Below, one piece after another: positions 11,801 through 23,217 of a stretch of DNA of 64,000 bases (position 1 is its first letter; every line of letters begins with the position of its first letter). Both the position numbers and the translations under genes were made by a program. The notes below the pieces were generated by a model, which did not search any database, was not told where the DNA came from, and was given only the letters and a program-made list of their open reading frames with translations. This DNA is from Obelidium mucronatum (lineage: Eukaryota > Chytridiomycota > Chytridiomycetes > Chytridiales > Chytriomycetaceae). The DNA is taken from positions 310,001 through 374,000 of the forward strand of contig JAIVFH010000003.1 in assembly GCA_025765595.1 (NCBI GenBank). Direction: 5' to 3'.

Positions 11801-12914
11801 ATGTCATTCTTTGCCTCCGTCACCAAACTTGCCAGCAGCGTCACGTCTTCGGTAACAGCAACGCTGAACACGCTCGAGCAGACTGCCAAACAAGCAGCAA
11901 GCGATCTTGAGCAGCAGCACCGCATGACAGTGGAAGCGAAGCGAAATGCAGGCGATGTTGAAGAGGACTTGACACGCCAACTCAACCCGACAGCAGCACT
12001 CAAGAGCCTAAAGTCTCTCAAAAGCTTCGTGCGTGTTCCGTCGAATGCAGGCATCGACGCGGACCCGCTTGTGCAGCCGATTGCCACTATTGATACGCGC
12101 TCTGCCACAGGTGGATTGTCTTCGGCTGCGGCTAATTTACCGTGGGAAATTGTGTGCGGCAATGCAAGAGAAGCATTGCGTGCTCAGATTCTAGCGTTAT
12201 CACAGGTTCGTCGGATATTGGGTGGCAGCACGTGTGAGCTGTGTGTACGAGTGTTAAAACTACCCATCCACACCCTCAAATAGGACAAGAGAAACTTTCT
12301 AGTTTCGCCACCAGAAGGAACAGACTTCAAATTTGAAATGCGTCGATTTTTGCCCATGGCTCTCGTTGAGTTTTAATCCAAACAGAAATATAGGGATTCT
12401 TAGGGCTAAAACCTCCGTTTCTCTCGTATAGGCAATTTTGAAGGCTGATCCTGAGTTGGAGAAGATGAGGTTTGATTTGGTTCAAAAACAAATCAAGGAG
12501 GAAGTGTTTTGGCAGAATTACTTTTACAGAGTAAATATCCTTCAGCAGTCAAGTATCTTGGTGAATCCGGATTCTGTGGTGTCTGGGGTGGTTGCAGTTG
12601 GAGATATTGCCAAAGCGGGATCTTTGGAAGACATTCACAGCAGCGCTGCTGGAGCAGGGGTCTTGTTTGATGCTTCAGCTGCCCTGGATTCTTCTACGCC
12701 TGGTGTCGTATCGACTGTTGTCGGAAGTGGAGATGCGACGATTTCGGGTACAGAAGAGGCTATCATGGAAAAGGCTGTGTCATCTTCATCTTCAGTGTCT
12801 GAGATTCCTGACTCATTGGACGACGAAGGATTGGCAGGAGAAGAATACGTGTCAACGGAATCGTTTGGAGCTGATTGGGAGAAGGAGTTGCAAAATGAAC
12901 TCGACGAAGCTTGA
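11801..12914 (+). CDS. BSD-domain protein (SYAP1/BSDC1/Dos2-like)
   Basis: Three exons: 11801 to about 12206, about 12283-12381, and about 12432-12914. The N-terminal part is a predicted amphipathic helical region (LASSVTSSVTATLNTLEQTA). The middle has LPWEIVCGNAREALRAQIL, then NFLVSPPEGTDFKFEM and FLPMALAILKADPELEKM. The BSD signature follows: MRFDLVQKQIKEEVFWQNYF, with the conserved F-W-x-N-Y-F-Y-R-V. The C-terminus is acidic and serine-rich and low in complexity, ending ELDEA. BSD proteins of this type include synapse-associated protein 1 and yeast Dos2; their roles concern TORC2/Akt signalling and ubiquitin-linked replication, but which applies here cannot be told. AAATAAA lies just before the start and just after the stop. 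Confidence 0.85.
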
Positions 12915-12995
12915 GTGTGAAATTCAAAAAATAATCAATTCAATGTTTATAAATAAAACTGTTCTTAAAGTCAAAGTTGTCATCCACGCATCGCA

Positions 12996-13728
12996 ATGAA
13001 TCGATTCGTCAGCAAAGGGACAGTTGTTGGAGAGCAGGAAGTTGTAGATCCGGCGCAGGACCAGTCGGCAGTGCCCGACGCGCCGTACGTTCCCCCGGAC
13101 AACCGCACGCTCTATGAAAAGCTGCAGAGCAACAAGCTGAAGAAGGAAGAAGAGTTTGCGGAAAAGACGAAGCTCGGTACGGCGCCAGTTGCCAGTTGTT
13201 CGTTGTTCGTTGGTTGTTGTGGCTGACCAGTGACTCACAGCCAATCTCATCAAGAAGCTCGACGCCGACGAGATCGAGTTTCTGCACGCGCAGCACGCCG
13301 GCAAGCGCGCGGCGCTGCTCGAACGCGACGCCGGCGTGGCTGCGCAGCTGGCGGCGTTCCGCGCCACGGCGCGCGAGCTGGCCGACGACGCCGCCGCCGA
13401 CGCCGACGCCGCCGCCGCCGCCGCGCGCCGCAATGCCGCCGCGTTTGCGTTTTCGGCGTCCGCGGCGGCGCGCAAGCCGCGGAAGCCGGCGGCGGCGCCC
13501 GGCGGCGGCGGCGGCTTGGCCGTCGTGGCGAAGCGCAAGCGGGGCGATGACAAAGAAGGCGATGTCATCAAAGAAGGCGGTGAAGAAGACGACACGAAGA
13601 CGGCAAAGAAGAAACCAGCATCAACAACAACAACTCCAACGGCAACAGGAACAGTAACAACAGCAGCAACAAAAACAAACACGCAATCACTTTTAATGGT
13701 CGATTATTCCGACTCGGATGAGGATTGA
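12996..13728 (+). CDS. FAM192A/PSME3IP1 (NIP30)-like protein
   Basis: Two exons, 12996 to about 13175 and about 13241-13728. The N-terminus reads MNRFVSKGTVVGEQEVVD, then NRTLYEKLQSNKLKKEEEFA and, across the intron, KLANLIKKLDADEIEFL. This is the NIP30 domain pattern (…K…LDEDE..FL). In animals the protein binds the PA28-gamma proteasome activator in the nucleus. The second exon is very GC-rich and codes for a coiled alanine-rich helix (AAQLAAFRATARELADDAAA), then basic KKPAS tracts and Thr/Asn repeats. It ends with an acidic DYSDSDED tail, which in the human protein is needed for the partner contact. The stop is 27 bases before the next gene's ATG. Confidence 0.8.
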
Positions 13729-13755
13729 CTTTTGTATAAAGAAATAATAAAATTC

Positions 13756-16700
13756 ATGTCACAAACTCAACTTCAGGTTGACCTGAAACCAGTGCTCAAC
13801 CATCTCCTCAAGCAGCCATCGCCTCAACACCAATCTCAGCTTGCTACACCGGATGTAACGGCTGCGCGTGCTCAAACCGTGGAGCACTTGAAGAGCTTGG
13901 CTCACACGTACTCTCAACCTTCAAGCAATTCCAATGGTCTCGTTCTGGTGATTAGAAATCTTGCAATTGCAATTGCATGCCCATTGGAAATATTTACGAT
14001 TTGTGGCAATTAGTGGTGTGTCGATTTGTTGGCCGTCCTGCCTCGTATGTTGCATCTTGAGATGATGCATTCATGATAACCAAGACATTTGTAGCCCCAA
14101 CGACCATATTTCAAAGCTACCAAGATCTTATAAGCTACAGAATGGCCGATACTATTGTTTTTGCACTTGTTCAGCTGCTCATTGTGGCAATTAAACGGCC
14201 TGAACGTTTTGTACTTCAACCAGGAAAAGAACCTGTTGCAAATGCTACAACGTTTATTTCGGTTTGTGAACTTTGTATTCTGTGACGTTTGCCTAAAGGG
14301 AAAACTTTGTTCACCATCAGGTCGTTCATGACTTGGCTCCTCTTCGATGGCTTTTGTTTGCTGTCCTTTCACTAACTGCCGATGTCTCACTTATACACCT
14401 TCATAATTACTACACGGAACGATTGAATGAATCTGGAAATCCCATTTTCGAAAATCTCCGGGACTTGGCGTGAGTGTTTTCTGCACTCCATATCATCAAG
14501 GTTTTGACATGCTTTCCCAGTCCACTGATCACATCGCATCCGATACTTGCCCGAATTAATGAATGCTTAAATTTTCTTGGGGCCACAACTTCCGATCATC
14601 TCGCGGATAGGTGTGGTCTTGTGAGGTCTTTGATCATTTGTTTACTCACAATACAACTACCGAAGCTTGAAGGACTTCTTTTTCAACACCTATGCATCAT
14701 CAATTGTGAAAGTTACTTCTGGAATTAGAATCGGTTGGTTGTGTCGTTTTTGTTGATGGGTTCATTGGGCCAACGCTTCAATTTATTACAAGGCGACCAA
14801 CCGCGTATGGCGTTAGCCTATCTCTTGACTTCCTTCCATTTATCTCCACAGACTCTTTCCAGTATGTTTTTCGTCTTCTTTAAATGCGCGTTCCCTTTTA
14901 ATGGATAAATTTCAAAGAGGTTGTTCAAAAATTCAGAACGCATTTGAAGGAAAATAGCTCCGTCCCTCTCTACAAAATTATTCTCCTGGAAACTTTGACG
15001 TGTTACTCTCAATACAAATCATACCCAATTCCGTCAATGCGGAGCCTCGTTGAAGTAGGCATGGCGTCTCTGGACGCTTTACTCAAGACAAATGCAGCAT
15101 TGTTGAGTCCCGTGTTGTGTGACTTGTTTTTGATACTGGAGGAATTTCATTCTGAGGCCAGTGCTCCTGCTACTCCTGTCGAAGTTGGATGGATTGCTGG
15201 TGGTTTGGTGAAGATCGTGAATGTTGAAAACTCAAAGCAACTCTTGAGTGCACAGAGCAGTTTATTGTTGATGCGTATGATTGATTTGGTATGTAATGAT
15301 GATAGTGTGTTGATTTTCTGATTAATCTTTCCAATTGTAGATTCAAGATTGGTATTTGAAACGGGAAAAGGAAGGGGCAACAGCGACAATTTCACCCAAT
15401 GCGGATTTCATGGCTAGTTTTTCGAATCAAATCAAAACCCTCGTGAGTCTTGTCTCAACTCGATGTGATCAACATCACGGGCGGAAACTCTTGTCGCCAC
15501 AACAAGCAACTGCAGCGACTCCAGCAATTCGTGGAAATTCATCTGGAACCAGCGTGATTACGCATTTGGTGCTCCTTCTTGAACTCATGGGGTTATCCAT
15601 GGGGAAACAAGCGGCTGTGGACATTTTTTCAATATTGATCAAGACTTGCAAAGGACCGATTTTGAGTGTTCCGTTAGATCCTATGCCTCTGTCGCAAGGA
15701 GATATAGGCGATGTTCACAGTGTCCATGTTATAGGGAGTTTGAGACTAGCGTGGAAACAAAAAGAAGTCCTTTCGGACGCGTATCGGAAAGCTCTGGAAG
15801 GCATTTTCAGTACTGCTATGGAATCTGGGGGTGGGGAACTGAGCCCAGTTACGGTTTCGAATTTATGGCATATGGTTCTTGTGAAAGATGAACAATGCCT
15901 GCATATGGAGAGAGATGGTACTACAAGGTATGTATCCCTCTTTTTTTTTTCCTCTCTTGGAAGTTTGTTTTTTTTTTTTTTTCTTTTTTGGTCCTTTCTG
16001 TTCTGATGGTAAAATACAGTGCAATTCTGGCTCGATATTGGAAAGAATTGCTTTTGTTTTCAATTCCCAAAACAACTCAACAAATGACCTCCAAATCAAA
16101 CAGCACAATCTTGCTTCACACCTTGCAAGAAACGATACCAATCATTGCTGCTCAAAACCAGCCCACCGCGTCCAGCTTTCTTCCAACTCTCATTCAAACA
16201 TATTTCCACGTGTTGAAAGAATACCTCACGCTATTGTGTTCTACAAAGCACGCGTCCATGAATATTAGTGGTGATGTCGTTGGGAAAAGAATCAATGATT
16301 TGAGCTTATACATGTACTCGCTGAGTGATGTTATTGCACGTACGGGTGTGGTGTTTTCGTTGGTGTATGGTGGCATGGGATGGTCGTTACGAGGCCTGTT
16401 TGATATGATTGTTACAGAAACGATAGGCTTTGAGCTGTTTTTGGATCTGGCAGGGAATCGAGGTGGTGCATCCCAGATTTCAAGCCATAATGGGGTAAAG
16501 AGTGGTGATATGACGCCTGTTGCTCCGATGGAAGAAACTACATGCTTTCGAGAGAAATTGAGGGGTCCCACTGCTACTGCTGGTGTTGCTTCTAATGCTG
16601 CTATTGCTGGTGGTATGGCTCGTGGTTCAATGGTGGTGGAAGAAGAGCCTGGAATTGTGTTTGTCGAGAAAAAGGCGTTTGCCAAGCAAAATTCGGATGT

Positions 16701-17760
16701 GATGATGAAACTGAAAGCCAAGACTCAGAGTGCGATTGAATCTTCTGAATGGTTGATGAGTTTAATAATTGGGACATATTTTGGCTATTAACCATTTACC
16801 CCCAATTTTTTTTTTTTCAGGACTTCCTCCTTTCAAGGGCTTGTGACATCTTTAATTAGTAATTGTGTCGAATCGCAAGGTATTCAAAAGCCCACTTATT
16901 GTTTCATACTTTGTGCCACATCTTATGTGTGTCTTGTTTTTGCGCAGGGTCCCCCGCGCATGCTTTACTTTATTTGGCCGAAACCGTGCAAACAGCATTA
17001 CAACTTCGGCCGTTTGATTCAGCTCCCACTGTTCTTCCCTATTTAGCACAATCGACAAGGTATGATTGAATATACCCACCTCCACCACTCCTCCTTACCT
17101 CTTTCCATTTATTAACTGTTTTATTAGTGATAACCGTGTTTTGACACTCTTCAAGACACATAAAATTCTTTGGGATCTTTTGATGCTTATTGCTGAAGGT
17201 TTTTTTTTTCTATTTCTTTGTTTATTTGAAGAATTTGAATGGACAGCTAAAAAATACTTTTAGATCGCAATGCGTATATTATTTTGAAGGAAGTTGTCCG
17301 TGTCCATTGCTTGCACTTGTTGACATTCTGGAAACGAAATTCTTCTGTCAGCAATGCAAATGCATCAAAGCAGAAGAGTATTGCGATAGAATTGGAAACT
17401 ACTAGTCGTTTAATTCACTTGATTTCTAAGGTGGGGGTTTGACTTCACACACATTTTTATTATTATTTTTAATTCGAATCACAGGCTCACGAGCTTGGGT
17501 CTCGCGGTAGCGATTGTGTTCTTTTGCTTCCATTGATTGAACACAAAGACATTGTACTCCTAGTTGAGGCGTTTTGGAATGTAGCGATTTCAGAATGGAA
17601 ACAGGGTGTCAGCGAAATGGATGTAAGCAGTGATGGGGCTGGTAATGGCTCGATGCAATGGACTGTTTCCGAACAGAGTTTGAGAAAAGTTGTTTGTGAG
17701 GTTACAACTCGGAATATCGTTAGTATCGGTCCTGATCTGGCGTGTCTATTCCTGATGTGA
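13756..17760 (+). CDS. Large unidentified helical-repeat protein
   Basis: I do not recognise this gene. About a dozen exons give a protein near 1,000 residues. It begins MSQTQLQVDLKPVLNHLLKQ, with the ATG only 27 bases after the upstream stop. It is rich in paired amphipathic helices: ADTIVFALVQLLIVAIKRPE, APLRWLLFAVLSLTADVSL, SLVEVGMASLDALLKTNAAL, HLVLLLELMGLSMGKQAA, TLIQTYFHVLKEYLTLLCS. This suggests an alpha-solenoid (HEAT/ARM or adaptin-like) fold. The best-read exons are about 14296-14472, 14950-15283, 15341-15928, 16018-16760 and 17486-17760. The last exon ends DLACLFLM. Two T-rich introns (near 15941 and 16805) are evident. No signal peptide, membrane anchor or catalytic motif is visible. 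A role as an adaptor or scaffold subunit is possible but is only a guess. Confidence 0.6.
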
Positions 17761-17829
17761 ATTTATTTAAGTTGTGATGATGAGGATATCAAAAAAAGAG
17801 TATTATATTATTATCAGCATATATATTTC

Positions 17830-18689
17830 TTATTTTTTAACTCTGTTGATTACTTTCATGCTGAACTGTATCAAGTTGTTCAAAAGTCCCACAGTCACAT
17901 AAATCCCTCCAGTAATTCCACAAAGACGAGTAAGAAAGTGCATGAAACTTGCCCGAGACTCAGTCACTCGAACAGAAATTGGCTCAACATCATATTTCAT
18001 AAAAATTCCTTTCAAAAACAATACAACACGTTAGATAATTAAAAAACAAAACAAAACAAAACAAACAATCGTACCTGGAATGCCTGCTTCCTTGGTCTCA
18101 TGACCAACAACCTTCTTATAATCTGTGACGGCGTACTGATTCGTCAAAACAACGCTTCCAAATGTTCTTCGCTTATCAACGTAAATAGTGGGCACAATGC
18201 TGATAAAGTACTGGAACATTTCAAAATAACCGTCTGCAATTTCCAAACTACTGTCCAATGGGTTAACAAGTCCGGGATAGTCGATACCGAAAGAGAGTTT
18301 ATCGATACGATGTGTAAAGTTCATTGCTGAATTTTTTGTTGTTCCATATAAAAAAAAAAAACTAAAAAAAAATAAAATAAAAAACCAAAAAAAAAAATAC
18401 CTTCATGTGGTACATGCCTTCCATCCATATATCCATGTCCCAAGGCAGTAATGTGAAACATCCCAGCAACCTTGTTGACGCTGATATGTCCCTTAATTCG
18501 GCAACCGTTCAACACTTTTTTTAAAAAAAATATTGAGCGTCATTAAAAAATAAATAAAATAAATAGAAAAATCCTCACCACCGCTTTGATCCATATGTTC
18601 TCGATGCTTTCTTTGAGCTTCTGCAACAATACGATGAACGTCCAGTTTCGACCGTGACTTTCTAGCTCTGTAAACCAGAATTTAAAACA

Positions 18690-18728
<39 letters not shown>

Positions 18729-19426
18729 AATCAAAAATAATGGAATACTTACGTTGCCGGAACCAATCCAACAGTGTGAAATTTCACCTTTGAATGAGAA
18801 GAAAAAAAGAACCGTATTTAGGGGAGACTCCACTTAAAAAAAAAAAAAAAAAAAAACGGATTTATACCGAAGTCTTTGAGAATTCATTGTTTCTCGCATG
18901 TAAAGAAGCTCCAGCAACATCCAACACGTCGATACGAAGGTCTTTGCGAGAACGAGAAACGTCAAAAATCGCTTGAACGCTTCCCCCAAAACCAAAACCG
19001 AAACCGAAAAAAAAGACTCACTTTCGCATGCCATCGCAACGGTAATATCCGCATTAATATTTATATGTGCTTCAAGGCTGCTAGCAGTGCGATCAACCAA
19101 GAATTCGTATTTTTGGCCAATTGTGATATATTGAATGAATTCCGATAGAGTCAGGAAAAACAAGAGAACAGCAACGAGAAGAGTCAATAAGCCTTTCGTT
19201 TTTTAATGTTGTATTTTTTGTGTGTGTGTTGTGTGCGGTCAATTGGACGGTTAGTCGATTGATGGCCGATATTTTTTTGTGCAATGTCGACCACTCGTCC
19301 CTGTTGATCTGGCACTGGACGACTATGGGTTGCAATCTGAAATAATTTACCTCCTAATCCCGTAGACTTCTGCATGTTCTTGTCGATCTTGGGAAAGGCA
19401 TTGACTTTCGAAAGACTCTTCAACAT
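17830..19426 (-). CDS. ERV41: ER-Golgi cargo receptor Erv41/ERGIC2
   Basis: Membrane protein of COPII vesicles that, with Erv46, cycles between ER and Golgi and retrieves cargo. The N-terminus reads MLKSLSKVNAFPKIDKN, the family start, with the ATG at 19426-19424. A hydrophobic segment follows (near 19187-19140). Then the lumenal signature ININADITVAMACES appears at about 19070, and RIKGHISVNKVAGMFHIT, FTHRIDKLSFGIDYPGLVNP, MFQYFISIVPTIYVDKR. The end is GIFMKYDVEPISVRVTES and the second membrane helix (FLTRLCGITGGIYVTVGLLN), stop at 17832-17830. Introns carry long poly-T on the sense strand, one of 35 bases (18691-18725). ERGIC2 rather than ERGIC3 is favoured by GIFMKYD and the NPLDSS block. 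The length is close to the family's. Confidence 0.92.
18691..18725. repeat. 35-base A run inside an ERV41 intron
   Basis: An uninterrupted poly-A on the plus strand, poly-T in the sense of the ERV41 gene. It lies between splice signals near the exon encoding the cargo-receptor lumenal domain. Length in the assembly may be affected by slippage. Confidence 0.9.
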
Positions 19427-19489
19427 TTTTTTGAAAGTATTTTTTTTACACACACACACCCCTCACACATACACACGAAAAAGGCAACA

Positions 19490-22400
19490 CTATGCACGAG
19501 TACTTGAAAAAAAAGGGTTGGTTGCGTCTCCTTCATCAACAATCCAAGTTTCATCTACTGGAACATGCCACCATTGGACTGCTGATCCAATTCTCGAAGG
19601 TTGAACAGTACTGGTTTGGGGCGCCGGAATTTTCACTTTGCAACAACAAAATAAAAATAATTTAGGTTCTGAGAAGCTTTCAAACTCGTCGGCGCTAAAA
19701 GGTCTCACCTGGCAAAGAGTCCCAGACCTTGCCGTCCGAGGTGAAATCAATCAGCGGTGCAGAGTCTAAAACCGGAGATATTGTTCGGATCTCTGGTTCT
19801 TGTTGGAACCCTACGCTCTTGGTTGATGCGCTTCTTGGAAGGGATGTAGTCACAACCGGTGTCGCGGCTTTGGAGAGAGCTTCTTTGATTGTCTTGCGGC
19901 GATGTATGTCCACGACTTCAACCTTTTTTTTTATTTGGATGTTAGATGCAAATGCAAGTCAAAAATACAAACTAACCTTGGTCTTGAAGACAGCACGTAC
20001 AGGCCAGTGATCAGAAATGAGCAAACTTTCAGCTAGATAATCATTTAGAATGTATAAAACTTTATCCAGTTCACTGGAATAACATACTATGGTCGTATTC
20101 CATAACCTTCACGTCTTTTCCTGCGTACAAGATACGATCGGTCCATGATGGACATCTGGCCTTCTCGCTGGTATCGTAGATCGCAGTACCGTTGTCATAC
20201 TTGTATGTTGGAGGAAATGTAATTCTTGGTTCAGAATATCCATCAAAACAACGGCCAGTTGCTTGACTTATGGAAAGCTGGTCATTGGCTCGAAGAGTCT
20301 CGAAATCGCCCAAGGAAATATAATGACGGGCCTAATTGACGTTAGAAACATTCAATAAAACTGAAAGAACAAATATTTACTTCTTCATTTGGCAAATCGA
20401 CACGGTAATTGAAGTCTCCTAGCCAGAATTTCATGCTGGCCAAATAGTAAGTAAGAAATCGCAATGAATTAATTGAATTCATACTCATGATCTTCCAATG
20501 CCTTTTTCTTGAAGGTCAGTCCATTACGGATAGTGTCGTAATCTCTGTTTCGCTCATCAACAGAGTTTTGACCTAAACATATTGATGAAACTGATTCTGA
20601 CCTGTGTTATTCCACCACTTACCAGCAGCAAAATGTGCGGTAATAAACACCATACTCGTATCTTGATACTGTAAACTCAACCCAATTCCTCCCTTATTCG
20701 CTCCCAATCCACCCAACCCAGTCTTAATCGTACTCATTTCGACAGACCGAACTTTGTCAGCACAGTCTCGTCTAACATAGGCGAAAATTCCCAAAGCCAT
20801 GAGATTCAAAGATCTCAAAAGCACATACGCAGTCTGTTGATTCAAATGATGGAAAATCGCATCTTGCCACTGACTTCGGAGATTCTCAAAGTCTGCTTGT
20901 ACGTATTGTTGGGCCGTAAGTTCGATCAACTCCTGGATTCCAATAACAACCAATTTTGGTGGTTGAGTGGCTGCATTAAAGAAGCTCAGTTTAAGGACAC
21001 AACGTGAATTCAGCTAGCACTCACCAATACGCGAATGCAACCAGTCACCAAGAGGTTCACTCACAGGCAATTTTCCATTCACATTCCAAGTTCCAACAAA
21101 TATTTCAACCTCTTCAATTGATACAAACTCGGATTTTCTAGCATGAAGATCGTGTTCAACAATGGCAGAAAGGGTATTTGGAATCAGCAATGACTTGGTG
21201 CGTTGTTTCCCCAATACAATGTCAATCGCTTCTTGGCTACAAAATCCCTTATGTTAGTTAAGCTGCATCAATAAAAGCCCAACAAAACAAACCGATTTTT
21301 GTCTTGGAAGTTGTTGATGTAAAATCGACTGACACTCTTTGCAGCATCATCAAAGAAACCTGTTTGCATTTTGGTTTGAAAAGATGTGACGCAAAAACAG
21401 TCAAATCTACAAACCCATCACTGTCTGCTTCCCGCGGCGAGTCAAAGAAGTTTTCAATGCGCCAGTTCCAGTGTAGATTTTACTCAACCAATCTCCATTA
21501 TCGGCCCAAAGGTTCTGAAAGGCATCAGCAAAAGCTCCATCCGCACTGGCCAATGCCGATTCCATCCCCATTTGCCTCATACAGCTTTCTGCCATAAGTT
21601 TTCCAGCAATAAACTCAACATGGTTGGTTCTATCCAGACAATCTAAACAATTTACTCGGAGAACACCTGACTGCATGAAAACCCCTTGATAGGAGTCTGG
21701 CTTTGTTTCAACAAGAGTGTAAGACCACTTGTCCAAGTGACTTTGAATAAAATCCAGAACTGCGTTTGCCTTAAACGTGGAAGTCGAATCGATAGTCAGA
21801 ACAGCTGTATGGTTCCAATGTTTAAAGAAATGGTGTATCACCTTGTCATGACCGCCTTTCACATAACCATGATAGTCAAAGTGAGTATAATAAATTTTGG
21901 TTGTTCCTTTGTAAGTGTCAATATGCCTCTTGAACTCATCAACCAAAACCCGTTCACCGCCTTCTTTGCCACTTAGCAAGTTAACCACGTGAATTTGACC
22001 ATATTGATTTTGAAGGCTCTGAAAACATACACATCAATGCCTTAAAGCCAAGTTCGAGCAAAAAGCCATCAACTCACATCGAAATGCTTGGCAAAAGCAG
22101 ATTGGGTAGCTTCAAATCCACGAGATAATTCTACACGATGGCCAGCGATTTGTATGCCCGTTTGTTCCCAGAAAACAGGAACAGAACCGCGAACCATCAC
22201 AAAACTGGCCAAATATCCCTTGGCCTCAATAATCATTTCAGTTTCGACAAAGTTTGAGCAAGAGCCATCGTCGTCAATTCCTCGTGCATTGTAACGAGTA
22301 CCGGCGTTTTTACAACTGAGACGGGAAATCAGAGATAGTTTAAGCGATGAAGAAATGGTGGAGGTGCCAATAAATCCTTGTATGACTTGAATGAGCATGT

Positions 22401-23169
22401 TGGAGTTATCAAGAGACGTTCGTTGCTGGGCCGAGAGTTCGTTTGCGCGCATGGAAAGCAGTGGTTCAAGCATGGACTTGTTCCAGAAGAAGGCGGAGTC
22501 GGCGGAATCGAAGACATTGTGCAGTGAATTGGACGGAGCCTGGGCCAAGCGCGCGCGTGTCGACAGGGTCAGATCGTGGTCGGGCGAGTAGTAGAACGAG
22601 CCGGCGGAAAACAGCTTGATGATGGAGGCGCACGGGTGGCGGTCGCGGTCGGCGGCGGCGTCGTCGGCGGGCGCAGTCATGCGGAAGACGCTGCCAAAGT
22701 CCGGCGCGGCAGACTCGCCCGCGGCGGCGGCGCCGGCGGCAGCGCCCGGGTCGCGGAACTGGTGCGGCGCGTAGTCGTAGTCGTCGAACTCGGGCGACAG
22801 CAGCGAGAAGAAGCCGGCGAGCGCCACGCGGTACACGGGCGCGCCGGCGACTACGCCCAGCGGCGCGCGCGCGAGCACCACGCCGACAAACACGTCGCCG
22901 CCCACCGTCACCGTCCCCAGCACGCCGTAGCAGCGCCGCGCCGCCCCCGCCGCCAGCGCTGCCGTCGCCGCCTCGCCGAACGCCAGCGTCGCGCCGCGCT
23001 GCTTCGCCACTCCCGCCGTCGCCGCCTCCGTCGACACAAGCGCCACATCGCCGGCACTCGCCCCCGTCGCCGACCCCGTGCGCGACACTACAACCCGGCG
23101 GCTTCCGCCCGCAGAAAACGTTATGTAGAACGGATGATTCTCGATCTGGTTGGCTCGTCGAAAGTCCAT
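19490..23169 (-). CDS. Synaptojanin-type phosphoinositide phosphatase (Sac1 + 5-phosphatase)
   Basis: Two catalytic domains that strip phosphates from phosphoinositides in endocytosis and Golgi traffic. The start is MDFRRANQIENHPFY at 23169. The first about 170 residues are GC-rich and alanine-rich. The Sac1 domain follows: SRLSCKNAGTRYNARGIDDD, then the catalytic CX5R motif in NCLDCLDRTNHVEF (about 21650). The inositol polyphosphate 5-phosphatase domain is in the second half: VFVGTWNVNGKLP (about 21090), VVIGIQELIEL, ITAHFAAG, the WLGDFNYRVDLPNE region (about 20420-20370) and CPSWTDRILYAG (about 20150), the standard order. The C-terminus is a low-complexity tail (SLPRSASTKSVGFQ), ending STRA at 19490. 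This is the domain order of yeast Inp52/Inp53 and animal synaptojanin. No proline-rich or RNA-recognition domain is seen at the end. Confidence 0.92.
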
Positions 23170-23217
23170 CCTTTTTCTATTTATTATAATAATTATTTAT
23201 TAATGTTATTCACCAGG
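23170..23217. promoter_or_regulatory. 48-bp divergent promoter between synaptojanin-like and GH92 genes
   Basis: Forty-eight bases lie between the two ATGs. The stretch is A/T-rich (TCTATTTATTATAATAATTATTTATT) with TATAAT-like sequence on both strands. It is the third head-to-head pair of this size in the window. Function is inferred from position. Confidence 0.55.
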
